In this document: piece by piece, positions 1 to 8,303 of the stretch | Layout of the letters: every line of letters starts with the position of its first letter | Position numbering within the stretch: position 1 is the stretch's first letter | DNA from: Bacteroidales bacterium | GTDB taxonomy: Bacteria > Bacteroidota > Bacteroidia > Bacteroidales > UBA12077 | Assembly: GCA_019038645.1 (NCBI GenBank) | Contig: JAHOYT010000011.1 | Location: 127,909-163,130, forward strand | Direction: 5' to 3' | Length of the DNA: 35,222 nucleotides | Program-made: the position numbers and the translations under genes | The notes under the pieces: generated by a model | The model's input: the letters and a program-made list of their open reading frames with translations, nothing else | What the model was told of the DNA's origin: nothing | Database searches by the model: none

Positions 1-245
1 AATTTGCTAAAGCCATCAAGAACCAGATAAATCCCAATTGGAATATCATCGACAGGTTGCCATCCGCCAACTATATAACTTTCCTGTTTGCTGCAAAACA
101 ACAAAGAAATGCTAAAAAAGCACAGAATAAGCAACATAACCGGAGTAATGGTTTTAGCAAAATAGTTCGTAAGCTTTCCAATAACAGGAATGATAAAAGC
201 TGTTGCTAATGGTATTATTATAAATAAAGGAATCAATGAATTCAT
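1..245 (-). CDS. MrpD/MbhH-like antiporter subunit, N-terminal part (cut by window edge)
   Basis: Only the first 81 codons are present; the gene continues beyond the left edge. The reading begins MNSLIPLFIIIPLATAFIIP, a hydrophobic first helix, and later has GGWQPVDDIPIGIYLVLDGF. That resembles the GGW...GI.LV.D..S pattern at the start of MrpD, MbhH and NuoN-like ion-translocating subunits. The ATG at 245 lies 3 bases after the stop of the upstream mrpC-like gene, and AAAGGA just ahead of it may serve as ribosome binding site. In Mrp systems MrpD directly follows MrpC, so the order supports the call. It would be an integral membrane subunit of the ion-pumping arm of the hydrogenase. The family is well supported by context; whether the gene is intact cannot be seen. 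Confidence 0.8.
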   Translation of the reverse strand, partial: MNSLIPLFIIIPLATAFIIPVIGKLTNYFAKTITPVMLLILCFFSISLLFCSKQESYIVGGWQPVDDIPIGIYLVLDGFSK

Positions 246-248
246 TTC

Positions 249-587
249 TTATCCTTTTAAATTTTTTATTTCTCTTATATCGAAAGTTCCGTATTTACGG
301 TATAATCTTATTGCTATAGCCATAAGCATTGCTGTTGTTGCTAAACCAATTACAATTGCAGTTAAAACCATTGCTTGTGGTAATGGATCAACATATGTCG
401 GATTAATATCTTGTCCGGTTATGATTGGTGCTATTCCTCCATCAATATAACCGATTAAAGCCAGAAAGATGAAAATACTAAATTCCATGATTGATAATGA
501 AATCACTATCTTAACAAGGTTTCTTCTGGTAATTACACCGTATAAACCCACCAGAAATAATACGAAACATAAAATATAGACTATCAT
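249..587 (-). CDS. mrpC: MrpC/MbhG-like (NuoK-type) antiporter subunit
   Basis: A 112-residue membrane protein with three hydrophobic helices, the usual size for MrpC/MnhC, MbhG and NuoK. Family features include GLYGVITRRNLVKIVIS near residues 14-30, a membrane-embedded Glu in SIMEFSIF, and DPLPQAMVLTAIVIGLA before the third helix, which is nearly diagnostic for MrpC. In Mrp antiporters and Mbh hydrogenases it forms part of the membrane arm that links redox chemistry to Na+/H+ movement. Its ATG overlaps the end of the MrpB-like gene by 4 bases (ATGA), indicating translational coupling, and MrpD follows 3 bases later. The B-C-D order matches mrp and mbh operons. Confidence 0.92.
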   Translation of the reverse strand: MIVYILCFVLFLVGLYGVITRRNLVKIVISLSIMEFSIFIFLALIGYIDGGIAPIITGQDINPTYVDPLPQAMVLTAIVIGLATTAMLMAIAIRLYRKYGTFDIREIKNLKG

Positions 588-1021
588 TCTTCTATTTCTT
601 CTTTATAAATTAATAATGCCAGAAATATTGTTAAAAGTGCTGCGGCTACTTCGATACCAATAAAAATATTGTATAATGGAATCGTACCTGCACTTACTAA
701 ATCACCTATTTTGCCTGTAGGCAGATAATTATTAAAAAATACTTTTGTTCCAATAAAAAATCCTGCTCCTGCAAGCATTAGTGCAATTAGTATTGAAATG
801 CTTTCAGATAGTGAAGTGTTAGTTTCTTTCTTTTTTAAAAGTAAAGTATCTCTACCAAAAGCAAGAGTTTGCAGAATATATGCACCTGCTACAATGGCAC
901 CTCCGGCAAATCCACCGCCAGGAGTAAGATGTCCATGAACAATGATGTATATTCCATAAAGAAAAATAAACCCTGTTATTAACTGAGCAACTTTTTTTAC
1001 TATGAGAGACATTCCTTGCAT
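584..1021 (-). CDS. mrpB: MrpB/MbhF-like antiporter subunit
   Basis: A 145-residue protein with about four transmembrane helices, matching MnhB/MrpB size. The signature HGHLTPGGGFAGGAIVAGAY (about residues 29-48) is typical of MrpB and MbhF. It begins with helices IVKKVAQLITGFIFLYGIYI and ends with a short acidic tail (KEEIEE). It belongs to the membrane ion-translocation module; its exact role within Mrp is not defined beyond assembly of the MrpA-D core. It is preceded 4 bases upstream by the MbhD/E-like gene and overlaps the following mrpC-like gene by 4 bases. The start could be Met1 or Met4 (MQGMS); Met1 is used here. Confidence 0.92.
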   Translation of the reverse strand: MQGMSLIVKKVAQLITGFIFLYGIYIIVHGHLTPGGGFAGGAIVAGAYILQTLAFGRDTLLLKKKETNTSLSESISILIALMLAGAGFFIGTKVFFNNYLPTGKIGDLVSAGTIPLYNIFIGIEVAAALLTIFLALLIYKEEIEE

Positions 1022-1025
1022 AGTT

Positions 1026-1553
1026 TTATTTCTTTCCTTTAATTCTTAAAATAGTTAATACACCAATAGCTGCAGTAAACAGAATTGTAGCTTCGCCTAA
1101 AGTATCATATCCACGAAAATCGAATAATACTCCGGTAACAAGGTTTGCACTTCCTGTTTTTGCAGCTGTTTCTCCAACATAAGCACTTGCCATCCTTAAA
1201 GAATGTTGTCCGAATGGATTAAGCATATCAGTAGCCTGTACAAAGAAAAATATAAGAGCAAGCATAAAAATAAAGGCAAGTGAAATATTGAATATTTGTT
1301 GTGTGTCGATTTTTACTTTTAATTCTTCGCGCGTACTGTCCAGAACCACAGCTACCATTATTATCAGTGTTATTGTTTCCACAACGACCTGAACAATAGC
1401 TAAATCCGGAGCTTTTAATAATAAGAAACATATTACAAGGCTGTATCCCACAATTCCTGCAGCAATAACTGCAGAAAGCAGATCTTTTGCGTGCAGCGCA
1501 AATATTGCTCCTATAATCATGAATCCTAATAATATTGATAGTGTTACTTCCAT
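1026..1553 (-). CDS. Fused MbhD/MbhE-like protein (MrpA C-terminal domains)
   Basis: A 175-residue membrane protein corresponding to the C-terminal part of MrpA, which is split off as MbhD and MbhE in membrane-bound hydrogenases. Residues 1-75 look like DUF4040/MbhD, including [18 protein letters not shown]. Residues 95-175 look like MbhE, with [20 protein letters not shown], the VDFRGFDTLGE signature of MrpA C-termini. In Pyrococcus Mbh these are two genes; here they are one polypeptide, while the MrpA N-terminal antiporter domain may be represented by the separate 621-residue gene upstream. It lies 10 bases after that gene and 4 bases before mrpB, all in one operon. Confidence 0.87.
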   Translation of the reverse strand: MEVTLSILLGFMIIGAIFALHAKDLLSAVIAAGIVGYSLVICFLLLKAPDLAIVQVVVETITLIIMVAVVLDSTREELKVKIDTQQIFNISLAFIFMLALIFFFVQATDMLNPFGQHSLRMASAYVGETAAKTGSANLVTGVLFDFRGYDTLGEATILFTAAIGVLTILRIKGKK

Positions 1554-1563
1554 AAATGCTATT

Positions 1564-3429
1564 TTATAATAAAATGAGTAACATAATTATTAATCCTGCA
1601 AAGACCCAAATGGCATAATTGGTTAATACACCAGTATGTACACCTTGTAATCCTTTGCTAAACCAAAGGATGATTTTCTTTGAAATATCATATATGTCGA
1701 ACCAACGTTTTTCTGCTTTATCGTAAAGAGTTGATAAGAACCCAAAATTTCTGATGGTTTCATAAAAACCGGTTGTTGCCATGCCGGAATCTTCGCGCAT
1801 GGTTTCGCCTCCACCAACAAAACTGTCTTCTGATCTGAAGTTTTTAATATTTCCAATAAGATAGATGATTAATCCTAAAACAATTGAAGCGAGAACCAGA
1901 ATGGAGACTGTTGTTGAGTTCCACATCCCGATTAGTTTAATTTCACCAACTATAGGATTAAATAATTTTGGAACAATATAATTGGTTGAGAAAACTCCAA
2001 ATACAATACAGCCAATTGCTATTAAACTAATAGGTAACCAACCGAAAATATTTACCTCTTTAACTTTTTCAAATTCTTTTTGCTTTCTGCCTAAGAATAA
2101 TCCTGAAATAAACTTAACGAAACTTGCCAGTGTTAATGCTGATCCTAAAACAGCTAAACCTAACCATACAATCCATAGTTGATTTGCAATTCCAATGCCC
2201 TGACCAAACTCAATAATTCCCTGATAAATCATCCATTTCGATGCAAAGCCATTAAATGGTGGAATACCGGAAATTGATAGAGCAAAAATTAATGCACAGA
2301 TAAAAGTTACAGGCATTGCCTTAGATAATCCACCCAGATCGTCAATGTCTGTTTTGCCGGTTTTCTTTTCAACATTACCTGAAACCAGAAATAATCCTGT
2401 TTTATACAATACATTGTTAAGCATATGGAACAAACCGGCCACAACACCAATTACAGTTCCCAGACCTAATCCAACAATCATATATCCAACCTGCGAAACA
2501 GCATGGAATCCAAGAAGCCGTTTGTAATTATGTTGAATTAAAGCCATGAATACGGCAGTAATAATAGTTATTACGCCTATAGTTAATAAAGTAAATGTTA
2601 ACCACTGATTTAATACAAACATATTATTACATATTCTTGCTAAGAAATATATACCAAGTAATTTATCAAGTGATGCCGGCATATATGCTGATGATGATGC
2701 AGGAGCATTTTTAGCATAATCGGGAACCCACGTATGAAAAGGAAAAGCACCGGCTTTTGTAAAACTTCCAATTAATAAAGCTAAGAAAGCTGTAACGGTT
2801 AATGCGTTATTGGTTGCCAGATTTAATTCATTAATACTAAGCGTATTAGTGATTTTCCAAATAATTGCAATACCAAGGATCATAATGCCATCAGAAGCTC
2901 CGACAATAATCAGTGTTTTTTTAGCAGCTGAAGAACTTTCCTCATCTGCTCCCTTTATCAGTTTGTATAATGTGAAACCTAAAATTCCCCAGAATGTCAG
3001 GAATAATAATAAATTATTTGATAAAACTGCCCCATTCGATGTTCCTAGTGTAATAAGGAAGAAGGCATAATAGTTATAGATCTTCTTGTTCTTATCAATA
3101 TAAAACAGAGAGTATATAACAATTAAGAATGCAAAAATATTAACAAATAAAATAATTAACTGACTCAGAGAATCAATGTTAAATGTTACATATTTTGCAG
3201 CGTCATTTAATGAGTTTGCATATAGCTGACAAATACCTGAATCGCCAATTAGTTGCTTTAAATCGTAAATTCCAACCTGACCATTAAATACCAATATCGA
3301 CTGGTAAAGAGCGTATAAAGAAATTATACTTGCAAGTATTCCTTTAATAGTTTTTAATTTCTCAGGAATTGCAAATAGCAATATACCTGCAAATATTGGT
3401 AAACAAATTATGTAAGTTATTTCATTCAT
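1564..3429 (-). CDS. NuoL/MrpA/HyfB-like proton-conducting membrane subunit
   Basis: A 621-residue multi-helix protein of the proton-pumping antiporter family. Visible signatures are [16 protein letters not shown] (Lys225, the TM7 lysine), [15 protein letters not shown] (Lys256), [14 protein letters not shown], and [16 protein letters not shown] (His335, Lys343, the TM12-type lysine). The C-terminal tail, [18 protein letters not shown] onward, resembles hydrogenase-linked members with an extra helix. One expected residue is absent. The TM5 Glu of NuoL and MrpA (motif W-E) aligns here with Trp147-Gly148 in [10 protein letters not shown]. The gene lies directly between the hydrogenase large subunit and the MbhD/E-like gene. 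It could be a stand-alone antiporter subunit or the split-off N-terminal half of MrpA. The family is certain; subfamily and pumping competence are not. Confidence 0.9.
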   Translation of the reverse strand: MNEITYIICLPIFAGILLFAIPEKLKTIKGILASIISLYALYQSILVFNGQVGIYDLKQLIGDSGICQLYANSLNDAAKYVTFNIDSLSQLIILFVNIFAFLIVIYSLFYIDKNKKIYNYYAFFLITLGTSNGAVLSNNLLLFLTFWGILGFTLYKLIKGADEESSSAAKKTLIIVGASDGIMILGIAIIWKITNTLSINELNLATNNALTVTAFLALLIGSFTKAGAFPFHTWVPDYAKNAPASSSAYMPASLDKLLGIYFLARICNNMFVLNQWLTFTLLTIGVITIITAVFMALIQHNYKRLLGFHAVSQVGYMIVGLGLGTVIGVVAGLFHMLNNVLYKTGLFLVSGNVEKKTGKTDIDDLGGLSKAMPVTFICALIFALSISGIPPFNGFASKWMIYQGIIEFGQGIGIANQLWIVWLGLAVLGSALTLASFVKFISGLFLGRKQKEFEKVKEVNIFGWLPISLIAIGCIVFGVFSTNYIVPKLFNPIVGEIKLIGMWNSTTVSILVLASIVLGLIIYLIGNIKNFRSEDSFVGGGETMREDSGMATTGFYETIRNFGFLSTLYDKAEKRWFDIYDISKKIILWFSKGLQGVHTGVLTNYAIWVFAGLIIMLLILL

Positions 3430-3438
3430 ATCGAACCT

Positions 3439-4632
3439 TTAAAATTGATTCTTAATATTCTGAGTTTTTTTAGCTGATAAAGCAATTAGTTCATTTCCGT
3501 TTAGTATTTTATCTCCGGTTTTACTATCGTATGCAACTGCCATTCGTTCTGTACAACAGTAGCAAGGATCAACAGCAGCTAAAGAAATCGTTGCATCCGA
3601 AATAGTTTGACCAATACATGATTTCTTAAAGGTTGCAATGTTGGTGTAACTTGGTGCACGTATTTTATGTCTTGCCGGAGAGTTTGAACCATCCGATAAT
3701 ACATAATGGAATACTTCGCCACGTGGAGCTTCTGCACGACCCGTTCCCCAGCCTGCAGGAATATCCTTAACTTTTACATTTATATCTCCCTCTTTTTCCT
3801 TTTTTAATCCTTCAAGGCATTGTTCTATAATTGATATAGATTCGTACATTTCTAATAATCGAACTTCGGCTTTAGCAAAAACATCGCCTTTTTCTGCTGT
3901 AATTACTTTCCAGTTAACAAGTGGATAAGCTGCATAAGGATCATCTCTTCTTATATCCACATCAATACCGGAAGCTCGTGCTGTTGGTCCAACAGCTGCA
4001 TAATCAATAATATCTTGTTTGGTTAAAACTCCAACTCCTTTTGTGCGAGCGTGTAAAACAGGGTCGTCCATTACTGCACCTACAAGCATATCTGTTTTCT
4101 TCTTTACTAAATCAAGAACGGGCGTAATTTGTGATATTTTATTGTTTTCAATATCACGGCGCACTCCGCCAACTTTGAACATAGCGTAACTGTTTCTGTT
4201 TCCTGAAATCATCTCGAACAAATCAAGAACTGGTTCGCGATATTTCCATGCCCACATAAATACTGTGTTGTATCCCAGGAAATGGCCTGCCAGACCAACC
4301 CAAAGTAAATGGCTGTGAATTCTTTCCAATTCACCAATTATTGATCTTATATATTTTGCACGATTTGTAATTTCTATATTTCCAATTTCTTCTATGGCAT
4401 TGGCAAAAGCAAATGGATGTGATGTAGAACAAATTCCGCAAATTCGTTCCACAAGAAAGAATGACTGATCGTAAGTTTTTTTCTCGCTCAGTTTTTCTAT
4501 ACCACGATGATTATAACCCGTTTCCCATTTAATATCTTTAACGATTTCGCCTTCGCAATACAACTTAAATAGTTCAGGCTCTTCCTGAAGCGGATGATAA
4601 GGTCCAATTGGTATAAGTGTTTTTTTAACCAT
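3439..4632 (-). CDS. Group 4 [NiFe] hydrogenase large (catalytic) subunit
   Basis: A 397-residue NuoD-type protein, the size of EchE, CooH and MbhL. Both nickel-binding pairs are present: RICGIC (Cys65, Cys68) and DPCYCC (Cys357, Cys360), so this is a real [NiFe] site rather than a complex I-type large subunit that has lost its metal ligands. The N-terminus, IPIGPYHPLQEEPELFKLY, and HRGIEKL are typical of group 4 enzymes. It catalyses reversible 2H+ + 2e- to H2 on the cytoplasmic face. After DPCYCCTER a 34-residue tail follows, resembling the HycE tail removed by HycI; no such peptidase is encoded in the window. It lies 17 bases after the NuoC-like gene and 9 bases before the antiporter gene. 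The exact group 4 subtype cannot be set by eye. Confidence 0.95.
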   Translation of the reverse strand: MVKKTLIPIGPYHPLQEEPELFKLYCEGEIVKDIKWETGYNHRGIEKLSEKKTYDQSFFLVERICGICSTSHPFAFANAIEEIGNIEITNRAKYIRSIIGELERIHSHLLWVGLAGHFLGYNTVFMWAWKYREPVLDLFEMISGNRNSYAMFKVGGVRRDIENNKISQITPVLDLVKKKTDMLVGAVMDDPVLHARTKGVGVLTKQDIIDYAAVGPTARASGIDVDIRRDDPYAAYPLVNWKVITAEKGDVFAKAEVRLLEMYESISIIEQCLEGLKKEKEGDINVKVKDIPAGWGTGRAEAPRGEVFHYVLSDGSNSPARHKIRAPSYTNIATFKKSCIGQTISDATISLAAVDPCYCCTERMAVAYDSKTGDKILNGNELIALSAKKTQNIKNQF

Positions 4633-4649
4633 TTTTATATTTCTCAGTT

Positions 4650-5087
4650 CTATTTAAACTCTCGTCTGTAAGGGTAAACTCCTTCCGCCCAGTTTCCTTC
4701 CGATATTAGTTTTCCAGGATCAGGATGGTTCAAAAATACAATCCCATATAATTCATTCATTTCACGTTCAATCCAGTTTGTTGCTGAAAACATATTTGAT
4801 AATGATTCAATTTCGGGTTTTTCAACCGGAAGAATCACATGTAAATTGGCTATTAAACCAATATTGTCTTTGCTAAAGTGATATAAAATCTCAAACCCTT
4901 TTTTAGTATGATTTGCTGTTGCAATAATAAATCTGAGCTCAAGATCTTTATATACATATTCAGCAATTTTTAAAAGAGATTCAGGTTTAATTGTAATGGT
5001 AGCTCTTGTTTCCGTTTTTTTGAAAACATCAACTACATCAGAATTAAACTTGTCTTTAATATTTTTTAAAATCTCATCCGTATTCAT
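4650..5087 (-). CDS. NuoC-like (30 kDa) hydrogenase subunit, EchD/MbhK type
   Basis: A 145-residue soluble protein of the NADH dehydrogenase 30 kDa family. The C-terminal half holds the family signature WIEREMNELYGIVFLNHPDP followed by VYPYRREFK, which corresponds to the EREv.dl.GI.F..Hp.l.r...d motif of NuoC. The N-terminal half is variable, as in EchD and MbhK. The family has no cofactor; it scaffolds the peripheral arm against the large subunit. It lies 13 bases after the NuoB-like gene and 17 bases before the large-subunit gene. The B-C-D order matches complex I and ech/mbh operons. Confidence 0.92.
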   Translation of the reverse strand: MNTDEILKNIKDKFNSDVVDVFKKTETRATITIKPESLLKIAEYVYKDLELRFIIATANHTKKGFEILYHFSKDNIGLIANLHVILPVEKPEIESLSNMFSATNWIEREMNELYGIVFLNHPDPGKLISEGNWAEGVYPYRREFK

Positions 5088-5100
5088 AATCGAATCTCTT

Positions 5101-5511
5101 TTACTTATTTAAAAGTTTAACAATACCAGCCAATATTGCTTCAGGTTTTGGCGGACAACCCGGAATATAGGCATCGACCGGAATAAGTTTATCAACTGGT
5201 CCGGCAAACGTATCTCCTTCGGCAAAAATTCCGCCAGTGCATCCACATGCACCAATTGCAACAACAACTATAGGCTTTGGCGCCTGTTCGTATAATTCTA
5301 ATAATCTGCTTTTATCGCGTTGATTTATTGATCCGTTAACAAGTAAAACATCTGCATGTCTGATACTTCCTATCAGTAACATTCCGAAACGCTCTAAATC
5401 GTATCGCGGAGTAAGACAATCGAGTATTTCAATATCGCAATTGTTACAAGATGCCCCACCGAAATGGAACAACCACAAAGACTTTTTAAAACAGAATTCT
5501 TTAAATCCCAC
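5101..5511 (-). CDS. NuoB-like [NiFe] hydrogenase small subunit, EchC/MbhJ type
   Basis: The group 4 small subunit carrying the proximal [4Fe-4S] cluster that passes electrons to the NiFe site. Ligand motifs are CNNC (Cys22, Cys25), GACGCTGG (Cys89) and PGCPPKP (Cys119), in the order of NuoB, EchC and MbhJ. The frame stays open upstream to an ATG at 5577, but that would bury 55 bases in the nuoH-like gene and add an atypical N-terminus. The GTG at 5511, 11 bases after the NuoH stop, gives VGFKEFCFKKSLWLFHFGGAS, a typical small-subunit start, so 136 residues are predicted. No strong ribosome binding site is seen. The NuoH-B-C-D gene order resembles several Ech and Coo clusters. Confidence 0.9.
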   Translation of the reverse strand: MGFKEFCFKKSLWLFHFGGASCNNCDIEILDCLTPRYDLERFGMLLIGSIRHADVLLVNGSINQRDKSRLLELYEQAPKPIVVVAIGACGCTGGIFAEGDTFAGPVDKLIPVDAYIPGCPPKPEAILAGIVKLLNK

Positions 5512-5522
5512 GTTTTTAATTT

Positions 5523-6455
5523 TTAATATCCAAAATATGAAAGCACTATTGCGATAATAGCTAACAGGTTCATCCATACAAGGAAATACCTTACAGCTTG
5601 TTTTATTTTAACTCTCGGATTTGTATTCCTGATGAGTGTTAGCAATAGCACTACAAATAGTATTTTTAATACTGACCAAAGAATATTAATTCCCTGAAAA
5701 TTGAGTCCTCCCCAAAGCAGTCCAATTAAGAATGCCGGGAGTATGAAAAACATAATATATTTTGCCAGCTTAATCATTGCATAAGGAGTTCCTGAATATT
5801 CGATCATTATACCGCCAGCAATTTCTGTTTCAGCTTCAGGCATATCGAATGGAACTAATGCAAGCTTGGCCTGAATACAAAATATCATTACAATGAATAA
5901 TATTATTCCGGAAATACTTCCTGCGAATGCACCATTCAGTCCTTGTTGCGAAATAATTTCGCCAAAACTGATAGTCATTCCAGCCTTTTGAATAATTGCA
6001 GCTAACACAAGAATAAATGTTAACTCATAACTTAAAATAAGTTTCATTTCACGCGATCCACCTACTGCTGCTAAAGCATTCCCTGATGCCAATGCGCCAA
6101 TAATATATGTTAATGATGGAATTGTTAGCAGATAAAAAATAACAATAATGTCACCATTAAACCCTGTTTCAATTCCTAATAGTGGCAGAAGAATAAAAAC
6201 TCCGGAAATGGATGCTCCGAATACTGCAAAAATAGGCGCAACAAAAAACACACCTTTCGAGCCATGTTTTGGTAATATGGTTTCTTTAACCAATAGTAAT
6301 TTAAAAAAATCATAAAATGGCTGAAATAATGGCGGACCTTTTCTGAATTGCACCCATGCAGTTATTTTTCTATCGTAAAATGATAAAAATGCACCAACCA
6401 CTGCTGCAAAGAGTAGTCCGGGAAATATTAAAAAATAAAATAATTGTTCTGCCAT
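5523..6455 (-). CDS. NuoH-like membrane anchor subunit, EchB/MbhM type
   Basis: A 310-residue membrane protein of the complex I subunit 1 family with about eight hydrophobic helices. Signatures are FYDRKITAWVQFRKGP near residues 26-41 (NuoH: ERK..A..Q.R.GP) and PEAETEIAGGIMIEYSG, the charged loop typical of NuoH, EchB and MbhM. It anchors the peripheral hydrogenase module to the membrane and forms the first part of the coupling path to the antiporter-like subunits. It follows the ferredoxin gene by 7 bases and precedes the NuoB-like gene by 11 bases. Length matches EchB (about 290-320 residues). Confidence 0.94.
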   Translation of the reverse strand: MAEQLFYFLIFPGLLFAAVVGAFLSFYDRKITAWVQFRKGPPLFQPFYDFFKLLLVKETILPKHGSKGVFFVAPIFAVFGASISGVFILLPLLGIETGFNGDIIVIFYLLTIPSLTYIIGALASGNALAAVGGSREMKLILSYELTFILVLAAIIQKAGMTISFGEIISQQGLNGAFAGSISGIILFIVMIFCIQAKLALVPFDMPEAETEIAGGIMIEYSGTPYAMIKLAKYIMFFILPAFLIGLLWGGLNFQGINILWSVLKILFVVLLLTLIRNTNPRVKIKQAVRYFLVWMNLLAIIAIVLSYFGY

Positions 6456-6462
6456 AATAAAA

Positions 6463-6954
6463 TTACTGTTTATCAGTATTCCAGATGTTTTCTTTAATTA
6501 AAACTCTGTCATTTAATTTATAAATATTTTCCTCAGGATTTTCGTCCATATCAACCATTGTAACCACTCCCGCAGGACATGCTTTAATAAATTCGTTTAG
6601 CTCATGATCGTCCGTCAGGTCAAAATATAAGTCTTTATTTATTTTATGAATAAAAAAATCTGTCATCATTGTTCCAAAAGGACAAATCGTTACACATGAT
6701 TTGCATGAGATGCATAAATTGGTGAATCTGTGAATTAAACCATCCAAATCTTTTTCCAGCGCTTCTGAAGGACAAACATTGATACATGGAGCATCTTCGC
6801 ACTTACGACATGTAAATTGGAATACAGCTAATTCGCGGATGGTTTTAAGTCCATTCAAATTGGCTTCCGGGTAGAAAACAGCCTCAGCAGGCGATTGATT
6901 GTTGTCAATCCCCGAACGATACCTGGATAAATCTATAAGTATTCTTTTGGCCAT
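6463..6954 (-). CDS. Two-cluster [4Fe-4S] ferredoxin-like electron transfer subunit (CooF/HycB type)
   Basis: A 163-residue protein with two ferredoxin-type motifs, CRKCEDAPCINVCP (Cys49, 52, 57, 61) and CISCKSCVTICP (Cys81, 84, 87, 91), and one further Cys in KACPAGVV. The CxxCxxAPCxxxCP form is typical of CooF, HycB and HydN-like proteins rather than NuoI or MbhN, which have a different spacing and sequence between clusters. No NuoI-type subunit is encoded nearby, so this protein probably bridges the electron donor module and the NuoB-like subunit. It lies between the cyclic-nucleotide-binding gene (9 bases) and the nuoH-like gene (7 bases). Cytoplasmic location is expected, as no signal peptide is seen. 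Confidence 0.88.
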   Translation of the reverse strand: MAKRILIDLSRYRSGIDNNQSPAEAVFYPEANLNGLKTIRELAVFQFTCRKCEDAPCINVCPSEALEKDLDGLIHRFTNLCISCKSCVTICPFGTMMTDFFIHKINKDLYFDLTDDHELNEFIKACPAGVVTMVDMDENPEENIYKLNDRVLIKENIWNTDKQ

Positions 6955-6963
6955 ATTCTTTAC

Positions 6964-7434
6964 TTAAAGTGAAAGCTGGTTTATTAGTTGAAACCTGGTA
7001 TCATTGAGTCTGTGCGATACAGTTTGAGCAATTTTTTTCATGAATTTAAATCCAAATTCGCAATCATTTAATCCACTGGCATTATTAATTTCCTTTTGTA
7101 TTTTTTTTGCATCAATTGCAATAACTTTAACAGGTGTTACAGCCATTACCCATGCAGTTGAAATATATGGGTGGAAAACGGCCGTCCATGAAAAGAGCTG
7201 TCCCTCTTCAATAGTACTAAGATGAATTCTTTTTCGTTGTGGTAAACTTATACCAAGAGATATACTTCCTTCTAACAGAACGTATAATTCAGAAAGCTCT
7301 TTATATTGTTCAAATATGATCTCTTCTACCTTGAATTTTTTGATGGAACTAATATTTGCAATCATTTCCAAATGTTTGTCGTTGAAATTTTCAAAAAATC
7401 TGGTGTTTTTAAAATCTTCTATTTTAGGTTTCAT
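6964..7434 (-). CDS. Stand-alone cyclic nucleotide-binding domain protein (Crp-type, no HTH)
   Basis: A 156-residue protein that matches only the sensory part of Crp/Fnr proteins. It has the entry helix FFENFNDKHLEMIANIS, a beta-roll with ELYVLLEGSISLGI (the typical YvileG motif), EEGQLFSWTAVF in the phosphate-binding cassette position, and a final long helix where Crp dimerises. The chain ends there, about 70 residues before a DNA-binding helix-turn-helix would be complete, so it cannot act as an ordinary Crp-type repressor or activator. The position inside the operon, between gamma subunit and ferredoxin, suggests a role in regulating or assembling the enzyme. The usual GE-x6-R-x-A cAMP pocket is not obvious, so the ligand, if any, is unknown. 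Confidence 0.85.
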   Translation of the reverse strand: MKPKIEDFKNTRFFENFNDKHLEMIANISSIKKFKVEEIIFEQYKELSELYVLLEGSISLGISLPQRKRIHLSTIEEGQLFSWTAVFHPYISTAWVMAVTPVKVIAIDAKKIQKEINNASGLNDCEFGFKFMKKIAQTVSHRLNDTRFQLINQLSL

Positions 7435-7475
7435 GATCTAAAATTTTAGCATTTTTCTTATCATTAATAATGATG

Positions 7476-8300
7476 TTATTCCCAAATAGATGGGGTATTT
7501 TTTAATTCGTCATAAGTAAATACAGGCCCATCTTTGCAAACGAAGTATTTACCCATCATACAGTGGCCGCACTTTCCAAGTCCACATGACATATTTTTCT
7601 CCATAGATAGATATATCTGATCATCGTTGAATCCAAGCTCAAGGAGTCTGATTGTTCCGAATTTCATCATGATTGGCGGGCCGCAACAAACAGCTACAGA
7701 ATTTTTTATATCAACTTTTACTTTATCCAGTAATACAGTTGCAACACCCACTGATTCATTCCATGTTTCATCCGGTATATCTACAGTTCTTAACACTTCG
7801 AATTTTGGAGTATTCCTAAGTTGTTCAACATAAGGCTTGTAAATACATTCGTCAGGTGTTTTAGATCCGTAGCAAAGAGTTACTTTCCGCAATTTGTCAG
7901 AAATTGCTGCAAGGCTATACAGAAGTGACCGGATTGGAGCAAAACCGCATCCGCCACCAAGAATCAGAACTTCCTTATCGTAAAACTTTTCGATTGGATA
8001 ACCCCTGCCAAACGGACCACGTATTCCAAGTGTTTCGCCAGCTTTCATGTTATGCATATATTCGGTTACATAACCGGTTTTCATAACCGTAACTTCAATT
8101 TTTTTGGTTTCAAGTGGCGATGATGATGGCGTAAAAGGTGCTTCTCCAATTCCATCTACAGTTAGTTCGATGAATTCACCTGTTTTAAAAGAGAAGTCCT
8201 CTTCAGGTTCCATCACAAAAGTTTTAATTGTTGGAGATTCTGTAATTACCTCCAGTAATTTAGCCCTTATAGGTTTGTATATGTTTGGGTTATCTGACAT
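7476..8300 (-). CDS. FAD/NAD(P)-binding gamma subunit (sulfhydrogenase HydG/AsrB-like)
   Basis: A 274-residue ferredoxin-NADP reductase family protein. Order of parts: an FAD-binding beta barrel with GEAPFTPSSSP near residues 52-62, a nucleotide-binding domain with LGGGCGFAPIRSLLYS near residues 113-128 and CCGPPIMMKF, and a C-terminal [2Fe-2S] motif of Cys239, Cys244, Cys247 and Cys255. The architecture is that of the gamma subunit of soluble group 3b hydrogenases, AsrB of anaerobic sulfite reductase and PyrK. It likely exchanges electrons between NAD(P)H, or another donor, and the beta subunit. It begins 3 bases after the beta gene. No soluble group 3b catalytic subunit or sulfite reductase AsrC is present, so the natural partner is the membrane-bound hydrogenase. 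Nucleotide specificity cannot be told by eye. Confidence 0.9.
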   Translation of the reverse strand: MSDNPNIYKPIRAKLLEVITESPTIKTFVMEPEEDFSFKTGEFIELTVDGIGEAPFTPSSSPLETKKIEVTVMKTGYVTEYMHNMKAGETLGIRGPFGRGYPIEKFYDKEVLILGGGCGFAPIRSLLYSLAAISDKLRKVTLCYGSKTPDECIYKPYVEQLRNTPKFEVLRTVDIPDETWNESVGVATVLLDKVKVDIKNSVAVCCGPPIMMKFGTIRLLELGFNDDQIYLSMEKNMSCGLGKCGHCMMGKYFVCKDGPVFTYDELKNTPSIWE

Positions 8301-8303
8301 TCT

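Noticed and set aside
5512-5577. Upstream extension of the NuoB-like gene to the ATG at 5577
   Set aside because: It would overlap the nuoH-like gene by 55 bases and add residues absent from family members; GTG at 5511 fits better.
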